64,000 nucleotides of DNA, taken from Pseudoduganella rivuli (lineage in GTDB: Bacteria > Pseudomonadota > Gammaproteobacteria > Burkholderiales > Burkholderiaceae_D). Both the position numbers and the translations under genes were made by a program. This document shows positions 16,086 to 24,605 of the stretch, piece after piece. Numbering within the stretch: position 1 is the first letter of the stretch; every line of letters begins with the position of its first letter. The notes beneath the pieces were generated by a model. That model was not told the DNA's origin. It saw only the letters and a list, made by a program, of their open reading frames with translations, and ran no database searches. The stretch spans positions 1-64,000 of the forward strand of contig NZ_WKJJ01000006.1 in assembly GCF_009674485.1 (NCBI RefSeq). Direction: 5' to 3'.

Positions 16086-18913
16086 GCCAGCACCTCCTGG
16101 ATACGTTGCGGGGTAACAGGCAGATCGGTGAACCGATGGCCGATGGCGTGCGCGATGCCGTTGACGATGGCGCCAACGACAGGAATCATCACGACTTCGG
16201 CGATGCCTTTCGGGGGATCGGTTTCCGACAGCGGCGGCAACACTTCCGAAGTCTGTTTCCAGACCGCGACGTCGGTTGCGCGCGGCAAGTGGTAACGATT
16301 GAAGTTCCACGTGCCATTACCGGGACCGTCCTCGTACAACGGGAGGGATTCATGCAAGGCGTGGCCTATGCCCATCGCCAGGCCGCCCTGCAACTGGCTC
16401 GACACCAGTTGCGGCGACAGCATATTGCCGCACTCCATGATGGAGTGGTGCGTCAGCAGCTCGACCTTGCCGCTGCCTTCATGCACGGCCAGCTCCACCA
16501 GGGTGCCGACCGCGCTGTAATACGTCACCATCGCGCCGTTACGCTGCACGGGCGGGATGTAAACCTTCTTGCGGTTCAAGACGTGGTAGCCGCCCGGCGT
16601 CGACGCTTGCGCCTTCTTCGAAGCCGCCGCGCCGTCGCCATAACGGACCGACAGGCCGTCGATCGGCAGGCGCGTGTTGGCGCCATTGATTTCCCAGTCC
16701 GCTTCCGTCCATGCCCAGCGGTTGAACGCGTGCACGGCGGCGCCCGTCACCAGGCCCAGTTCGTGCGCTTTCTTCACCAGGGTTTCGTACGGCAGCGCTT
16801 CCAGGCCGTCGGCCGTCAGCTTGCCATCGACCCAGCGCGCATCTTCCACCCGGATGGTGACCGATCCGGCCTGGCCGCCCATGTAGCCGGAACTCCAGAT
16901 CGCCATGGCGGCCGGCCACAGGCCGTGCATGAAGATCACGCGGGCCGCTTCGCGCGTGGTGTGCGTGTAGTAGAACGCGGAATTGGTGGCCGACGCCGGC
17001 GAGCAGTACGCGTTCGACCAGCGCGGGTTGGCGGACAGCTTGTCCTGGTCCGCCTGGCTCATGATGTACGGGTCGCCGCTGGTTACCACCGGCAAGTCGT
17101 GCCATTCCGTGACGGCCGTCAGGATGTCGGACGCCGGGCGGTTCAGCCACTTGGCCACCGCCACCGCCTGCGACGTCGACATGCCGGTACCGATTTCCGT
17201 ACCGCTGTGCCACAGGTGGATCTTGCCTTCGGCATCGATCTCGACGCGGGCAAACGAACTTTCCGCGCCGGTGCCGAAGTCTTTCTGCGTGCACGCGAAG
17301 CCCACGCCATAGCGCTTGCCCGGATTGGCCGCTTCGAATTCGGTTTTCTTCTTCGCGCGGTTGACCCACAGCGGATGCGCCTTGGCCTTTTCCAGCACTT
17401 CATCGACGCGCACGGCGCCGGCAGGGATCGCGCCCTGCGTATTTTTCATGCCGCTGCGCAGCGCATTTTTCAGGCGGAAGTCGATCGGGTCCAGCTTCAG
17501 CTGTTCGGCGAATTCGTCGACCATCATTTCCGTCGCGGCCATGCTTTGCAGCGTGCCGTAGCCACGGGCGGAACCCGCATCCACCGCACGCGACGCGATG
17601 GCGACAGCTGCCAGGTCGTTTTTCGGGAAGTAGTAAATCGATTGCGCCGCCGTCGCCGCCACCATCGCCACCGATGGCGAGAAGTTGCAGCGACCGCCGC
17701 CGTTCGCTTCCAGGTAACCCTGGAACGATTGCATCATGCCGGTCTTGCGGTCGACGCCGATGCGGTATTTCATGCTGAACGCATGGCGCTTGATCGACGT
17801 CTGGAATTGCTCGTAGCGGTCGTTCGCCAGGCGCACCGGCTTGCCGTTCGCGTACAGCGCCGTCACCAGGCCGTAAAACGGGAAGTTGTAGTGGTCCTTG
17901 GAACCATAGCCCACCGTGTAGCACGGGTGGACGAACAGCTGTTTGACGGGGAACTTCGCGGCCGCCTTCTTCATCATTTCCAGCGCGCTGTCCATGACTT
18001 CCTGCGGGCCCTGCGTGGCGATCACCAGGTGCAGCGCCTGTTTCTCGGCGTCATACCAGCAGTTGGCGTTATCCGGCTCCAGCGCGGCCGTGTCGACCGA
18101 CTGCGTGTTGTAGGTACGTTCCAGCACCAGCCAGTCGCCCGGCGGATTATCCAGTTCAGATTTGATCTGGTTCGCGTAGAACATGCCCTGCTCGCCCAGC
18201 TTGCCGTGCTCGACGCCATCCGGCCACACCGGCTGCTGCTTGCGCATCGCGCTGGGGAACACCGGCGCGTTTTTCAGGCTGGAGAAAGCGTCATCGTCGT
18301 TGGACGTGGCGCCGCCCACGCGCACGAAGCGGAACGAGCCCCACGGGTCGCGCTCCAGCAGCGGTACGGCGTCGCCGTATTTAACGGCGGACTCCTGGAA
18401 TTGCAGCTTGTCTTTGGCGAAGCGGTAACGGGCGAAATCGTCGTAAATCAGGATCGCCACCGCGTGGCCCAGGTAATGGGCGGCCTTCCCTTCCGGCAGC
18501 AGCATATCGGTGCCATAGAAGCCCGGGAAGGCGACGCCGTCGCGTTCCAGGTCGGCAGCCGTCACCACGCGGTCCGGTTTCAATTCATCGCCCAGCAGCG
18601 ACAGGTCCACCCCCGCATATGCGCGGTCCGTGCGCGTGGCGCGCAGGATGAAGGCGTGGGACTGCTGTTGCGGCCAGTGCGGCATGTCCTTGGCGCGGAT
18701 ATCGCGCGCGAACACTTTCGCGCCCGTGACCTTGGCCAGGGCGTCGATACGTACCTTGGCCGTGGCGCTCTTGGGATCCCAGGCGACCGGCGTCAGTATT
18801 TTCTCTTCAAACAGGGCGGCAAACGCTTTGCCCCCAAGCGGGGCGACGTAGACCGCCACACCCGCAACCATCCCCGCCTTCAGGAAATTGCGGCGTGAAA
18901 GTTCGACCTTCAT
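16082..18913 (-). CDS. Molybdopterin-binding large subunit, xanthine dehydrogenase/IorB family, Tat-exported
   Basis: A 943-residue protein with a twin-arginine signal (LSRRNFLKAGMVAGVAVYVAP). The body carries the Ald_Xan_dh pattern: ALAKVTGAKVFARDIRAKDMPHW, GHAVAILIYDDFARYRFAK, DAGSARGYGTLQSMAATEMMVDE, GTEIGTGMSTSQAVAVAKWLN and a late PPKGIAEVVMIPVVGAIVNG segment that should hold the catalytic Glu. It probably oxidises an aldehyde or N-heterocycle in the periplasm and feeds the cytochrome encoded two genes on. It is longer than classical IorB (about 780), mostly through a middle insertion. ATG 18913 has GGGAG upstream. It is first gene of the operon and divergent from a histidine kinase gene. 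Substrate is not predictable. Confidence 0.92.
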   Translation of the reverse strand: MKVELSRRNFLKAGMVAGVAVYVAPLGGKAFAALFEEKILTPVAWDPKSATAKVRIDALAKVTGAKVFARDIRAKDMPHWPQQQSHAFILRATRTDRAYAGVDLSLLGDELKPDRVVTAADLERDGVAFPGFYGTDMLLPEGKAAHYLGHAVAILIYDDFARYRFAKDKLQFQESAVKYGDAVPLLERDPWGSFRFVRVGGATSNDDDAFSSLKNAPVFPSAMRKQQPVWPDGVEHGKLGEQGMFYANQIKSELDNPPGDWLVLERTYNTQSVDTAALEPDNANCWYDAEKQALHLVIATQGPQEVMDSALEMMKKAAAKFPVKQLFVHPCYTVGYGSKDHYNFPFYGLVTALYANGKPVRLANDRYEQFQTSIKRHAFSMKYRIGVDRKTGMMQSFQGYLEANGGGRCNFSPSVAMVAATAAQSIYYFPKNDLAAVAIASRAVDAGSARGYGTLQSMAATEMMVDEFAEQLKLDPIDFRLKNALRSGMKNTQGAIPAGAVRVDEVLEKAKAHPLWVNRAKKKTEFEAANPGKRYGVGFACTQKDFGTGAESSFARVEIDAEGKIHLWHSGTEIGTGMSTSQAVAVAKWLNRPASDILTAVTEWHDLPVVTSGDPYIMSQADQDKLSANPRWSNAYCSPASATNSAFYYTHTTREAARVIFMHGLWPAAMAIWSSGYMGGQAGSVTIRVEDARWVDGKLTADGLEALPYETLVKKAHELGLVTGAAVHAFNRWAWTEADWEINGANTRLPIDGLSVRYGDGAAASKKAQASTPGGYHVLNRKKVYIPPVQRNGAMVTYYSAVGTLVELAVHEGSGKVELLTHHSIMECGNMLSPQLVSSQLQGGLAMGIGHALHESLPLYEDGPGNGTWNFNRYHLPRATDVAVWKQTSEVLPPLSETDPPKGIAEVVMIPVVGAIVNGIAHAIGHRFTDLPVTPQRIQEVLA

Positions 18914-19104
18914 TGTTAAATACTCCCATTTTCGATGACGGACTTTCCCTAGCTGTACCAACTACACGGGATGTACTAGTGGGGTGCTCAACTGGCGGGG
19001 CTCAGATCATCGTCCCCTCATCAATTATCGCTGTCAAGAAAGTCCGGGCGGCACTGTCTCATTGGCGCAGCGTCATGAACAGGGGCCCCTATACGTGGTC
19101 ACTA

Positions 19105-19149
19105 CATATTTCTATATGTCACTTGCGCACTGATATGTGCTATACATAT
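19105..19149. promoter_or_regulatory. Clustered CATAT/ATATG half-sites in divergent intergenic region
   Basis: The 277-bp divergent region is AT-richer than its surroundings. It contains CATAT-N4-ATATG (19105-19118) and ATATG-N7-CATAT (19133-19149). They may be operator sites or just an AT-rich promoter; a regulator cannot be named. Confidence 0.3.
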
Positions 19150-19190
19150 GCATGCCTAAAGAATAAAAGTGCAGGTACAATCGTGGCCCC

Positions 19191-20447
19191 ATGATGACTG
19201 CACTGAACCTACTTTTCGTCACCGTTTGCGCCCTACTGGCGATGCTGTGGCGCCGTGCCGCGCGCACCGCCAGTAACAATTCCCGGCTGCTGGAGCAGGC
19301 CCGCAACGAGGTGGAAGCATTGCGCCTCGAACTGGAGCGGGCCCGCGCCAGGACGGCGGAACTGGCCCGCAGCGAAGACCAGTTGCAGCACATCGTCTCC
19401 ATGCTGCCGGTGGCGCTGTTCCTGAAAGACCCGGATTCGCGCATCATCATGATGAATGAAGCGTGCGAACAGATTTTCGGCGTCGACTTCGCCAAGCTGT
19501 CCGGCACGCGGGGCAGCGCCTACTACCCGCCCGACCAGATGGAAGGTTTCCTGGCGGCCGACCGTATCGCCTTTGAATCCGGCAAGCTGCGGGTCGAAGA
19601 GGAATGGCTGTGGCATGGCGGCCTGCAGGAAGACCGCCGCGTGCAAACCTTCAAGCGCCCCGTGTACGACAGCGACGGCAAGCCCGCGGTATTGATCGGC
19701 ATGTGCATCGACGTGACCGAACGCATGCGCGCCGACCTGGCGCTGCAGGACACGCTGCGCCAGTTGCGCCAACTGTCCGACCACAAGGAAACCACGCGCG
19801 AAGAGGAGCACCGCCGCCTGGCCCGCTATGCGCACGATGCGCTGGGCCAGAACCTGATGGCGCTGAAGCTGGATGCGGATATGCTGCACCAGCGCACGGC
19901 GCGCAACCACCCGCGCCTGCACAGCCAGGCGGGCGGCGCGCTGACGACGCTGGACGCGTCGATCCACGCGGTGCGCACGCTGATCAATGAACTGCACCCC
20001 AGCACGCTGGAACTGGGCTTGCCGGCCGCCGTGGACTGGCTGCTCAAGCAAATGGAACGTAGCAGCGGCATCCACTGCCAGTTGCACCTGTTGAACGACG
20101 CCTCCCAGGATGCACTGCCGCCACGCGAAACGTGGGCGCTGTTCCGCATGATCCAGGTGGCGCTGGCCAATATCTCGGCCGCCGCCCAGGCCACGCGCGT
20201 GGATGTCACGCTGGACCTGGCGGCCGATGCCTTGCTGGTGGTGGTGGGCGACAATGGCACCGGCCTGGCGTCCAACGGCGCAGCGCCGTTCGGCGTGCTG
20301 GCGCTGCGCGAGCGCGTCAGCGCGTTTGGCGGCGACGTCGTCGTCAGCAATACGGCCGGCAAGGGCACCACGTTGACGATACGTCTGCCCGGAATGCAAA
20401 AACGGGAAGCCGCGGCTTCCCGTTCCAATACTTCCTGTATTGCGTAA
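19191..20447 (+). CDS. PAS-domain sensor histidine kinase (NarX/HisKA_3-like), orphan
   Basis: A 418-residue kinase. It has a single N-terminal membrane helix (ALNLLFVTVCALLAMLW), a coiled coil (residues about 30-65), a PAS domain (IVSMLPVALFLKDPDSRIIMMN to GMCIDVTERMRA), a HisKA_3-type dimer region with the phospho-accepting His in RYAHDALGQNLMALKLD, and an HATPase domain (DNGTGLAS, GVLALRERVSAFGGDV, GKGTTLTIRLPG). The N-box FRMIQVALANIS replaces the usual EALTN with QVALAN, so ATP binding may be altered. No response regulator is nearby. The last 16 or so codons (MQKREAAASRS..) encode the hairpin that ends rpoD transcription from the other strand. Its stop codon abuts the rpoD stop. Confidence 0.88.
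   Translation: MMTALNLLFVTVCALLAMLWRRAARTASNNSRLLEQARNEVEALRLELERARARTAELARSEDQLQHIVSMLPVALFLKDPDSRIIMMNEACEQIFGVDFAKLSGTRGSAYYPPDQMEGFLAADRIAFESGKLRVEEEWLWHGGLQEDRRVQTFKRPVYDSDGKPAVLIGMCIDVTERMRADLALQDTLRQLRQLSDHKETTREEEHRRLARYAHDALGQNLMALKLDADMLHQRTARNHPRLHSQAGGALTTLDASIHAVRTLINELHPSTLELGLPAAVDWLLKQMERSSGIHCQLHLLNDASQDALPPRETWALFRMIQVALANISAAAQATRVDVTLDLAADALLVVVGDNGTGLASNGAAPFGVLALRERVSAFGGDVVVSNTAGKGTTLTIRLPGMQKREAAASRSNTSCIA
20396..20424 (-). terminator. Intrinsic terminator of rpoD inside the kinase coding region
   Basis: On the minus strand, 11-bp stem AACGGGAAGCC-GC-GGCTTCCCGTT (20424-20401) is followed by TTTTTGC, a good Rho-independent signal 23 nt after the rpoD stop. It is wholly inside the 3' coding end of the convergent kinase gene. 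Confidence 0.85.
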
Positions 20448-22976
20448 TTAATTCTGCGTCAGGAAGGTTTTCAGCTTGTCCGAACGCGACGGCTGGCGCA
20501 GCTTGCTCATGGCCTTCGCTTCGATCTGGCGGATACGCTCGCGGGTCACGTCGAACTGCTTGCCCACTTCTTCCAGCGTGTGGTCGTTCGACATTTCCAC
20601 GCCATAGCGCATACGCAGCACCTTGGCTTCGCGCGGCGTCAGCGAATCCAGCACTTCCTTGATCACGTTGCGCATCGATGCGTGCATCGCGGCGTCCAGC
20701 GGCGCCAGGGTGGTGTTGTCTTCGATGAAGTCGCCCAACTGGGAATCGCCATCCTCGCCCATCGGCGTCTCCATGGAGATCGGCTCCTTGGCGATCTTCA
20801 TGATTTCGCGGACTTTGTTTTCCGGCATTTCCATCTTGACCGCCAGGGTCGCCAGGTCCGGCTCGCTGCCGGTTTCCTGCATGATCTGGCGCGAGATGCG
20901 GTTCATCTTGTTGATGGTCTCGATCATGTGCACCGGCACGCGGATGGTACGGGCCATGTCGGCGATGGAACGGGTGATGGCCTGGCGGATCCACCACGTC
21001 GCATAGGTCGAGAACTTGTAGCCACGGCGGTATTCGAACTTGTCCACCGCCTTCAGCAAACCGATATTGCCTTCCTGGATCAGGTCCAGGAATTGCAGGC
21101 CGCGGTTGATGTACTTCTTCGCGATGGAAATCACCAGGCGCAGGTTGGCCACCGTCATTTCACGCTTCGCCGTGCGGGCGCGCTTTTCACCGGCAGCCAT
21201 CTGCTTGTTAATCTTGCGCAGGTCGGCCAGCGGCAGCGCCACGCGCGCCTGTAAGTCGATCATCTTCGATTGCAACTCTTTCACGGCAGGCACGTTACGG
21301 CCCAGCACCGCGCTGTAGGGATAGCCGGCGTTGACTTCACCGTCGACCCAGTCCAGGTCGCATTCGTTGCCCGGGAAGACCTTGATGAAGTGGGCGCGCG
21401 GCATGCCGCAGCGGTTCACGCACAGTTCCAGCACGGCGCGCTCGATCGAACGCACCTGCTCCATCTGGCCGCGCAGCGTATCGCACAGCTTTTCCGTGAC
21501 CTTGGCGGTGAAGCGGATGCCCAGCAATTCAGCGGAAATGAATTCCTGCGCTTTCACATAGGCCGGCGAGCCATAGCCGCCGGCGGCCTTGCGCATTTTT
21601 TCGAACTGCTGTTCGATCAGGGCGAACTTTTCCAGCGCGCCCTTCTTCAGTTGCGCCAGTTGTTCGGCCGAGTAGCCGGCCGCGCCGCCCGCGGCGGCGC
21701 CGTCCTCTTCCTCTTCGCCGACTTCTTCCTCTTCCTCGTCATCATCCGATGCGGCGGCAACAGCCGGCGCCGGCGATGCGGCCGATTCGTTCAGGTCAAC
21801 GAAGCCGTCGACCACGTCATCGACCTTCATTTCGTCGGATTCGATCTTCTTGGCCAGCGCGATGATTTCCGCGATCGTGGTCGGGCAGGCGGAAATCGCC
21901 TGGATCATGTCCTTCAAGCCTTCTTCGATACGCTTGGCGATTTCAATCTCGCCTTCGCGCGTCAGCAGCGCCACGGCGCCCATTTCACGCATGTACATGC
22001 GGACCGGGTCGGTGGTGCGGCCAAAGTCGGAATCCACGGTCGACAGCGCGGTCGCGGCAGCCGCTTCCACTTCATCGTCGGAGGCGGCGGTCACCACGCC
22101 ATCGGTCAGCAGCAGGCTTTCCTGGTCCGGGGCGCGCTCGTAGACAGCGATACCCATGTCGTTCAGGGTCGCGATGATGCCTTCGATGGCTTCCGGATCG
22201 ATGATGTTTTCCGGCAGGTGGTCGTTGATTTCGGCGTACGTCAGGTAGCCGCGGTCCTTGCCCAGGTTGATCAGGTTCTTGAACTGCGTGCGGCGTTTTT
22301 CCAGTTCCTCGGCCGATGCGCCACCCGCGCTCAGCGCGTCCAGGCCCTTGGCCTTGCGCTCGCGCGCCTTCGACGCGGCCTTCAGTTCGGCGCGTTCCAC
22401 GGCGTTCAGCGCCGCCACTTCATCGTTTTCCGGCGTGAATTCGCTAGGCTTGCGGCCACGGCGGCCTGGCACTTTCACGCCCGGCAGCTGGTAGCCGGAC
22501 GTGTCGATGGCGGCCAGCACGGCCGCATCGGTGACCTGGCTCACGGCAGGCGCGGCGCCCACCGGGATGATGGTGACCGGCGCCGCTTCAGCCTTGGCCT
22601 TGGCAACGCGGGTTTTCGCGGCCGGCTTGACGGCGTCGCCGCCGGCGGCAGCCAGCGACACGGCGGTCGCCGCGCCCGGCTTGCGCGCCACTTTTACAAC
22701 AGGCACTTCCACGGACGTTTCCGCTACCGCCGTCACGCCTTCCGCCATGGCCGGCACGGCATCCACCGCGTCCGAAGCCGCGCCGGTTTGCACCGCTTCC
22801 GCGGCCGCCACGGCGGCCAGGCGCGAACGGGTTTTCTTTACGACGGTAACTTTGCCGGCAGCCTCTTGCGCATTGTCGATGACATAAGATAAAGTGGTCT
22901 TAGGTACAGCCAGTTGCGCCGCAGTAGTGCGTGGGGCTTTGGCAGACAACGTGAGGGTTTTCGGCGTTTTCGTCAT
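20448..22976 (-). CDS. rpoD: RNA polymerase primary sigma factor RpoD (sigma-70)
   Basis: An 842-residue primary sigma factor that directs core polymerase to housekeeping promoters. The C-terminal half shows canonical regions: [19 protein letters not shown] (2.1-2.2), [38 protein letters not shown] (2.3-2.4), [15 protein letters not shown] (3.0) and [18 protein letters not shown] (4.2). The middle contains the non-conserved region with an acidic run ([15 protein letters not shown], about residue 415). The first 200 or so residues form an Ala/Lys/Val-rich extension absent from E. coli RpoD (613 residues), then region 1.1 ([21 protein letters not shown]). dnaG, its usual partner, is not adjacent. 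Start ATG 22976 has GAGAGA upstream. The leader holds an intrinsic terminator. Confidence 0.98.
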   Translation of the reverse strand: MTKTPKTLTLSAKAPRTTAAQLAVPKTTLSYVIDNAQEAAGKVTVVKKTRSRLAAVAAAEAVQTGAASDAVDAVPAMAEGVTAVAETSVEVPVVKVARKPGAATAVSLAAAGGDAVKPAAKTRVAKAKAEAAPVTIIPVGAAPAVSQVTDAAVLAAIDTSGYQLPGVKVPGRRGRKPSEFTPENDEVAALNAVERAELKAASKARERKAKGLDALSAGGASAEELEKRRTQFKNLINLGKDRGYLTYAEINDHLPENIIDPEAIEGIIATLNDMGIAVYERAPDQESLLLTDGVVTAASDDEVEAAAATALSTVDSDFGRTTDPVRMYMREMGAVALLTREGEIEIAKRIEEGLKDMIQAISACPTTIAEIIALAKKIESDEMKVDDVVDGFVDLNESAASPAPAVAAASDDDEEEEEVGEEEEDGAAAGGAAGYSAEQLAQLKKGALEKFALIEQQFEKMRKAAGGYGSPAYVKAQEFISAELLGIRFTAKVTEKLCDTLRGQMEQVRSIERAVLELCVNRCGMPRAHFIKVFPGNECDLDWVDGEVNAGYPYSAVLGRNVPAVKELQSKMIDLQARVALPLADLRKINKQMAAGEKRARTAKREMTVANLRLVISIAKKYINRGLQFLDLIQEGNIGLLKAVDKFEYRRGYKFSTYATWWIRQAITRSIADMARTIRVPVHMIETINKMNRISRQIMQETGSEPDLATLAVKMEMPENKVREIMKIAKEPISMETPMGEDGDSQLGDFIEDNTTLAPLDAAMHASMRNVIKEVLDSLTPREAKVLRMRYGVEMSNDHTLEEVGKQFDVTRERIRQIEAKAMSKLRQPSRSDKLKTFLTQN

Positions 22977-23054
22977 TCAAATATCTCTCAATGCGAGACC
23001 ATGCCGACAGATCCGGTTCCAGACCGTCAGCACACAACATCTCGTCGGAAATTG

Positions 23055-23086
23055 AAAAAAGCCCGTTGCATTCACTGTACGGGCTT
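23055..23086 (-). terminator. Intrinsic terminator between the upstream promoter and rpoD
   Basis: Minus-strand stem AAGCCCGT / ACGGGCTT (23086-23079 with 23066-23059), 12-nt loop, overlapping a run of six T residues before C (23060-23055). It is a complete Rho-independent signal, located 79 bp before the rpoD start codon on the coding strand. Confidence 0.8.
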
Positions 23087-23189
23087 GCTTTATCTACAAT
23101 GCAAGGCGGGAACGTATTGCTGGTTAATTTGCTGATTTGCTCTATACCTGCTGCAAGTCCTGCCGCTACAGCCAATTTTGTTTGGCGAG
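23055..23189 (-). ncRNA. Candidate short leader RNA or attenuated transcript upstream of rpoD
   Basis: A transcript from the TATAAT promoter at 23196-23201 would run about 135 nt to the terminator at 23055. No tRNA or known riboswitch fold is recognised in it. A weak in-frame reading (TTG 23175 onward) crosses the terminator and enters rpoD, so coupled-translation attenuation is one model; an independent small RNA is another. Existence of the RNA is inferred only from the promoter and terminator. Confidence 0.4.
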
Positions 23190-23195
23190 TCGATT

Positions 23196-23224
23196 ATTAT
23201 AACGGCTTTTGAGCGCAAGCGCAC
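23196..23224 (-). promoter_or_regulatory. Sigma-70 promoter upstream of the rpoD leader
   Basis: -10 consensus TATAAT (23201-23196) with a 17-bp spacer to a weak -35 GTGCGC (23224-23219), reading toward rpoD. Transcription should start near 23189. Confidence 0.6.
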
Positions 23225-23326
23225 GTTGAATATCTAATAAGCAAAACAACATGGTGGCGGATTTTGCAATGCAACGATGCTGACAGCGTGATATGCTGGC
23301 GGCCTCTTGCTTAACCTGTGAAGTCG

Positions 23327-23788
23327 ATGAACACTAGCCTTACCCCGGAACCGGCGGCCACCGAAGCGGCCATTCAACCAGCCGCGCCCGCGCAAACCGC
23401 CCGTGCCCTGTTGAAGCAACTGCAGCAACAATTCCCACCTTTCCGCGATTGCCTGCCCCTGTCGATCGGTATCGACAAGCAAATTCTGGCGCAAATGCCG
23501 GGCATCGACAAAAAGCTGATGCGCGCCGCGCTGGGCATCCACACGGGTTCGCAGCGCTACCTGCGCGTGATGGAAAAAGCCACCGTGCGCTATGACCTCG
23601 ATGGCAAAGCCGGCGCCGAAGTCACCGACGTGCATCGCAAGCACGCCAAGGAAGTGTTGAAAGAACGCCTGAAAAAAGAAGCGGAGCGCAAGAAAGCCGA
23701 GCGCGAAGCCGCCGCGGAAGCGGAAGCGGCCCAGCAGCGCCAGGAAAAACTGAACCTGCTGGCAGCGAAATTCTCCAAAAAAGGCTGA
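23327..23788 (+). CDS. proQ: ProQ/FinO-domain RNA chaperone
   Basis: A 153-residue protein with the ProQ/FINO fold: LLKQLQQQFPPFRDCLPLSIGI, ILAQMPGIDKKLMRAALGIH, SQRYLRVMEKATVRYDLDG. This is followed by a strongly charged helix (KEVLKERLKKEAERKKAERE, then EAEAAQQRQEK) and a short C-terminus. ProQ proteins bind structured small RNAs and mRNA 3' ends. It lacks the C-terminal Tudor-like domain of E. coli ProQ (232 residues), as do many betaproteobacterial homologues. ATG 23327 is chosen; an in-frame GTG at 23318 is possible. Its stop overlaps the next start by one base (TGATG), so the exonuclease gene is translationally coupled. It is divergent from rpoD. Confidence 0.93.
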   Translation: MNTSLTPEPAATEAAIQPAAPAQTARALLKQLQQQFPPFRDCLPLSIGIDKQILAQMPGIDKKLMRAALGIHTGSQRYLRVMEKATVRYDLDGKAGAEVTDVHRKHAKEVLKERLKKEAERKKAEREAAAEAEAAQQRQEKLNLLAAKFSKKG

Positions 23789-24480
23789 TGGACGACGACG
23801 CCGACTTGCCAGCCGATGGCGGGCCGGGGCTTGCCCCGGATTTGCCGCCTTATATCGGCATTGCGCTGTCCGACGTGCGGCTGGTGCGCGGCGCCGCCGA
23901 ACTGGAAGATGCGCATTCGGCATTGCTGGCGGCGGACGTGATTGGTTTCGATACCGAATCCAAGCCGACTTTCCTGAAAGGGCAATCGTCCGACGGGCCG
24001 CACCTGGTGCAGCTGGCGACCGATGGCACCTGCTACCTGTTCCAGATCGGCCCGCAGCCGTCGCCCGCGCTGCCGCTGTTAAAGGAAGTGCTGGAGTCCG
24101 AGCAGATTTTAAAAGTCGGTTTCGGCCTGTCCGATGACGTGCGCCGCTTACGCGCCAAGCTGGGCATCGAGCCGCAGCGCGTGGCCGATTTGTCCGTGGC
24201 CCTGCGGGGCGGCCAGCGCAACGACCTGGGCGCGAAAAGCGCCGTGGCGCGCTTCTTTGGCCAGAAACTGCAAAAGTCCAAAAAGATTTCCACCACCAAC
24301 TGGGCCGCGCCGCGCCTGTCGGAACGGCAGATCCTGTATGCGGCCGATGACGCGCAAGTCGCCCTGCGCATTTACCGCCACTGGATCGCAGCGGGCAATG
24401 TATTGCCGCCGCTGCGGCCGGCCAAGCATAAGCGCAAGCCGCGGCCGCCGAAACCGGCAGCCGCTTCCGGCGCCACGTAG
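23788..24480 (+). CDS. 3'-5' exonuclease domain protein (RNase D-like fold)
   Basis: A 230-residue DnaQ-like 3'-5' exonuclease of the RNase D type. Motif I is VIGFDTESKPTF (Asp and Glu metal ligands), motif II KVGFGLSDDVRRLR (Asp) and motif III LYAADDAQVALRIY (Tyr-x3-Asp). The HRDC domains of RNase D are absent. The C-terminus is a basic Lys/Pro tail (KHKRKPRPPKPAA) that could bind nucleic acid. It overlaps proQ by 1 bp, suggesting an RNA-processing partnership, although DNA is also possible as substrate. It ends shortly before a CCGTAGGGCGG-type repeat. Confidence 0.9.
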   Translation: MDDDADLPADGGPGLAPDLPPYIGIALSDVRLVRGAAELEDAHSALLAADVIGFDTESKPTFLKGQSSDGPHLVQLATDGTCYLFQIGPQPSPALPLLKEVLESEQILKVGFGLSDDVRRLRAKLGIEPQRVADLSVALRGGQRNDLGAKSAVARFFGQKLQKSKKISTTNWAAPRLSERQILYAADDAQVALRIYRHWIAAGNVLPPLRPAKHKRKPRPPKPAAASGAT

Positions 24481-24565
24481 ATCCCCTGCCGGGCCAAAGC
24501 GCCTGCCACCACCACGAACGGATGCACCATGCATGCGCCACCGCGAGCGCATGCGGTACCGATCA

Positions 24566-24605
24566 CGCACGCATGGCGGCTTGATCAACCCAAGCCGCCC
24601 TACGG
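24566..24605. repeat. CCGTAGGGCGG palindromic repeat, partial copy 2
   Basis: Half element ACGCACGCATGGCGGCTT...AAGCCGCCCTACGG, sharing ACGCACGCATGGCGGCTT with copy 1. The left half is missing or diverged. The outer end CCGTAGGG, read on the minus strand, provides the TAG stop codon of the MocR gene (24602-24600). Confidence 0.7.

Noticed and set aside
16106-18898. 930-codon open frame opposite the molybdenum hydroxylase large subunit
   Set aside because: It mirrors the real gene, whose motifs and Tat signal are clear; the composition is Arg/Val/His-rich with no family features.
21270-22892. 540-codon open frame opposite rpoD
   Set aside because: It is antisense to unmistakable sigma-70 regions and arises from GC-skewed third positions.
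23055-23189. tRNA or riboswitch in the rpoD leader
   Set aside because: No cloverleaf or conserved riboswitch core could be read; only a promoter and a terminator are supported.
23234-24541. 435-codon frame opposite proQ and the exonuclease
   Set aside because: Covers two overlapping real genes with clear motifs and has no homology pattern.
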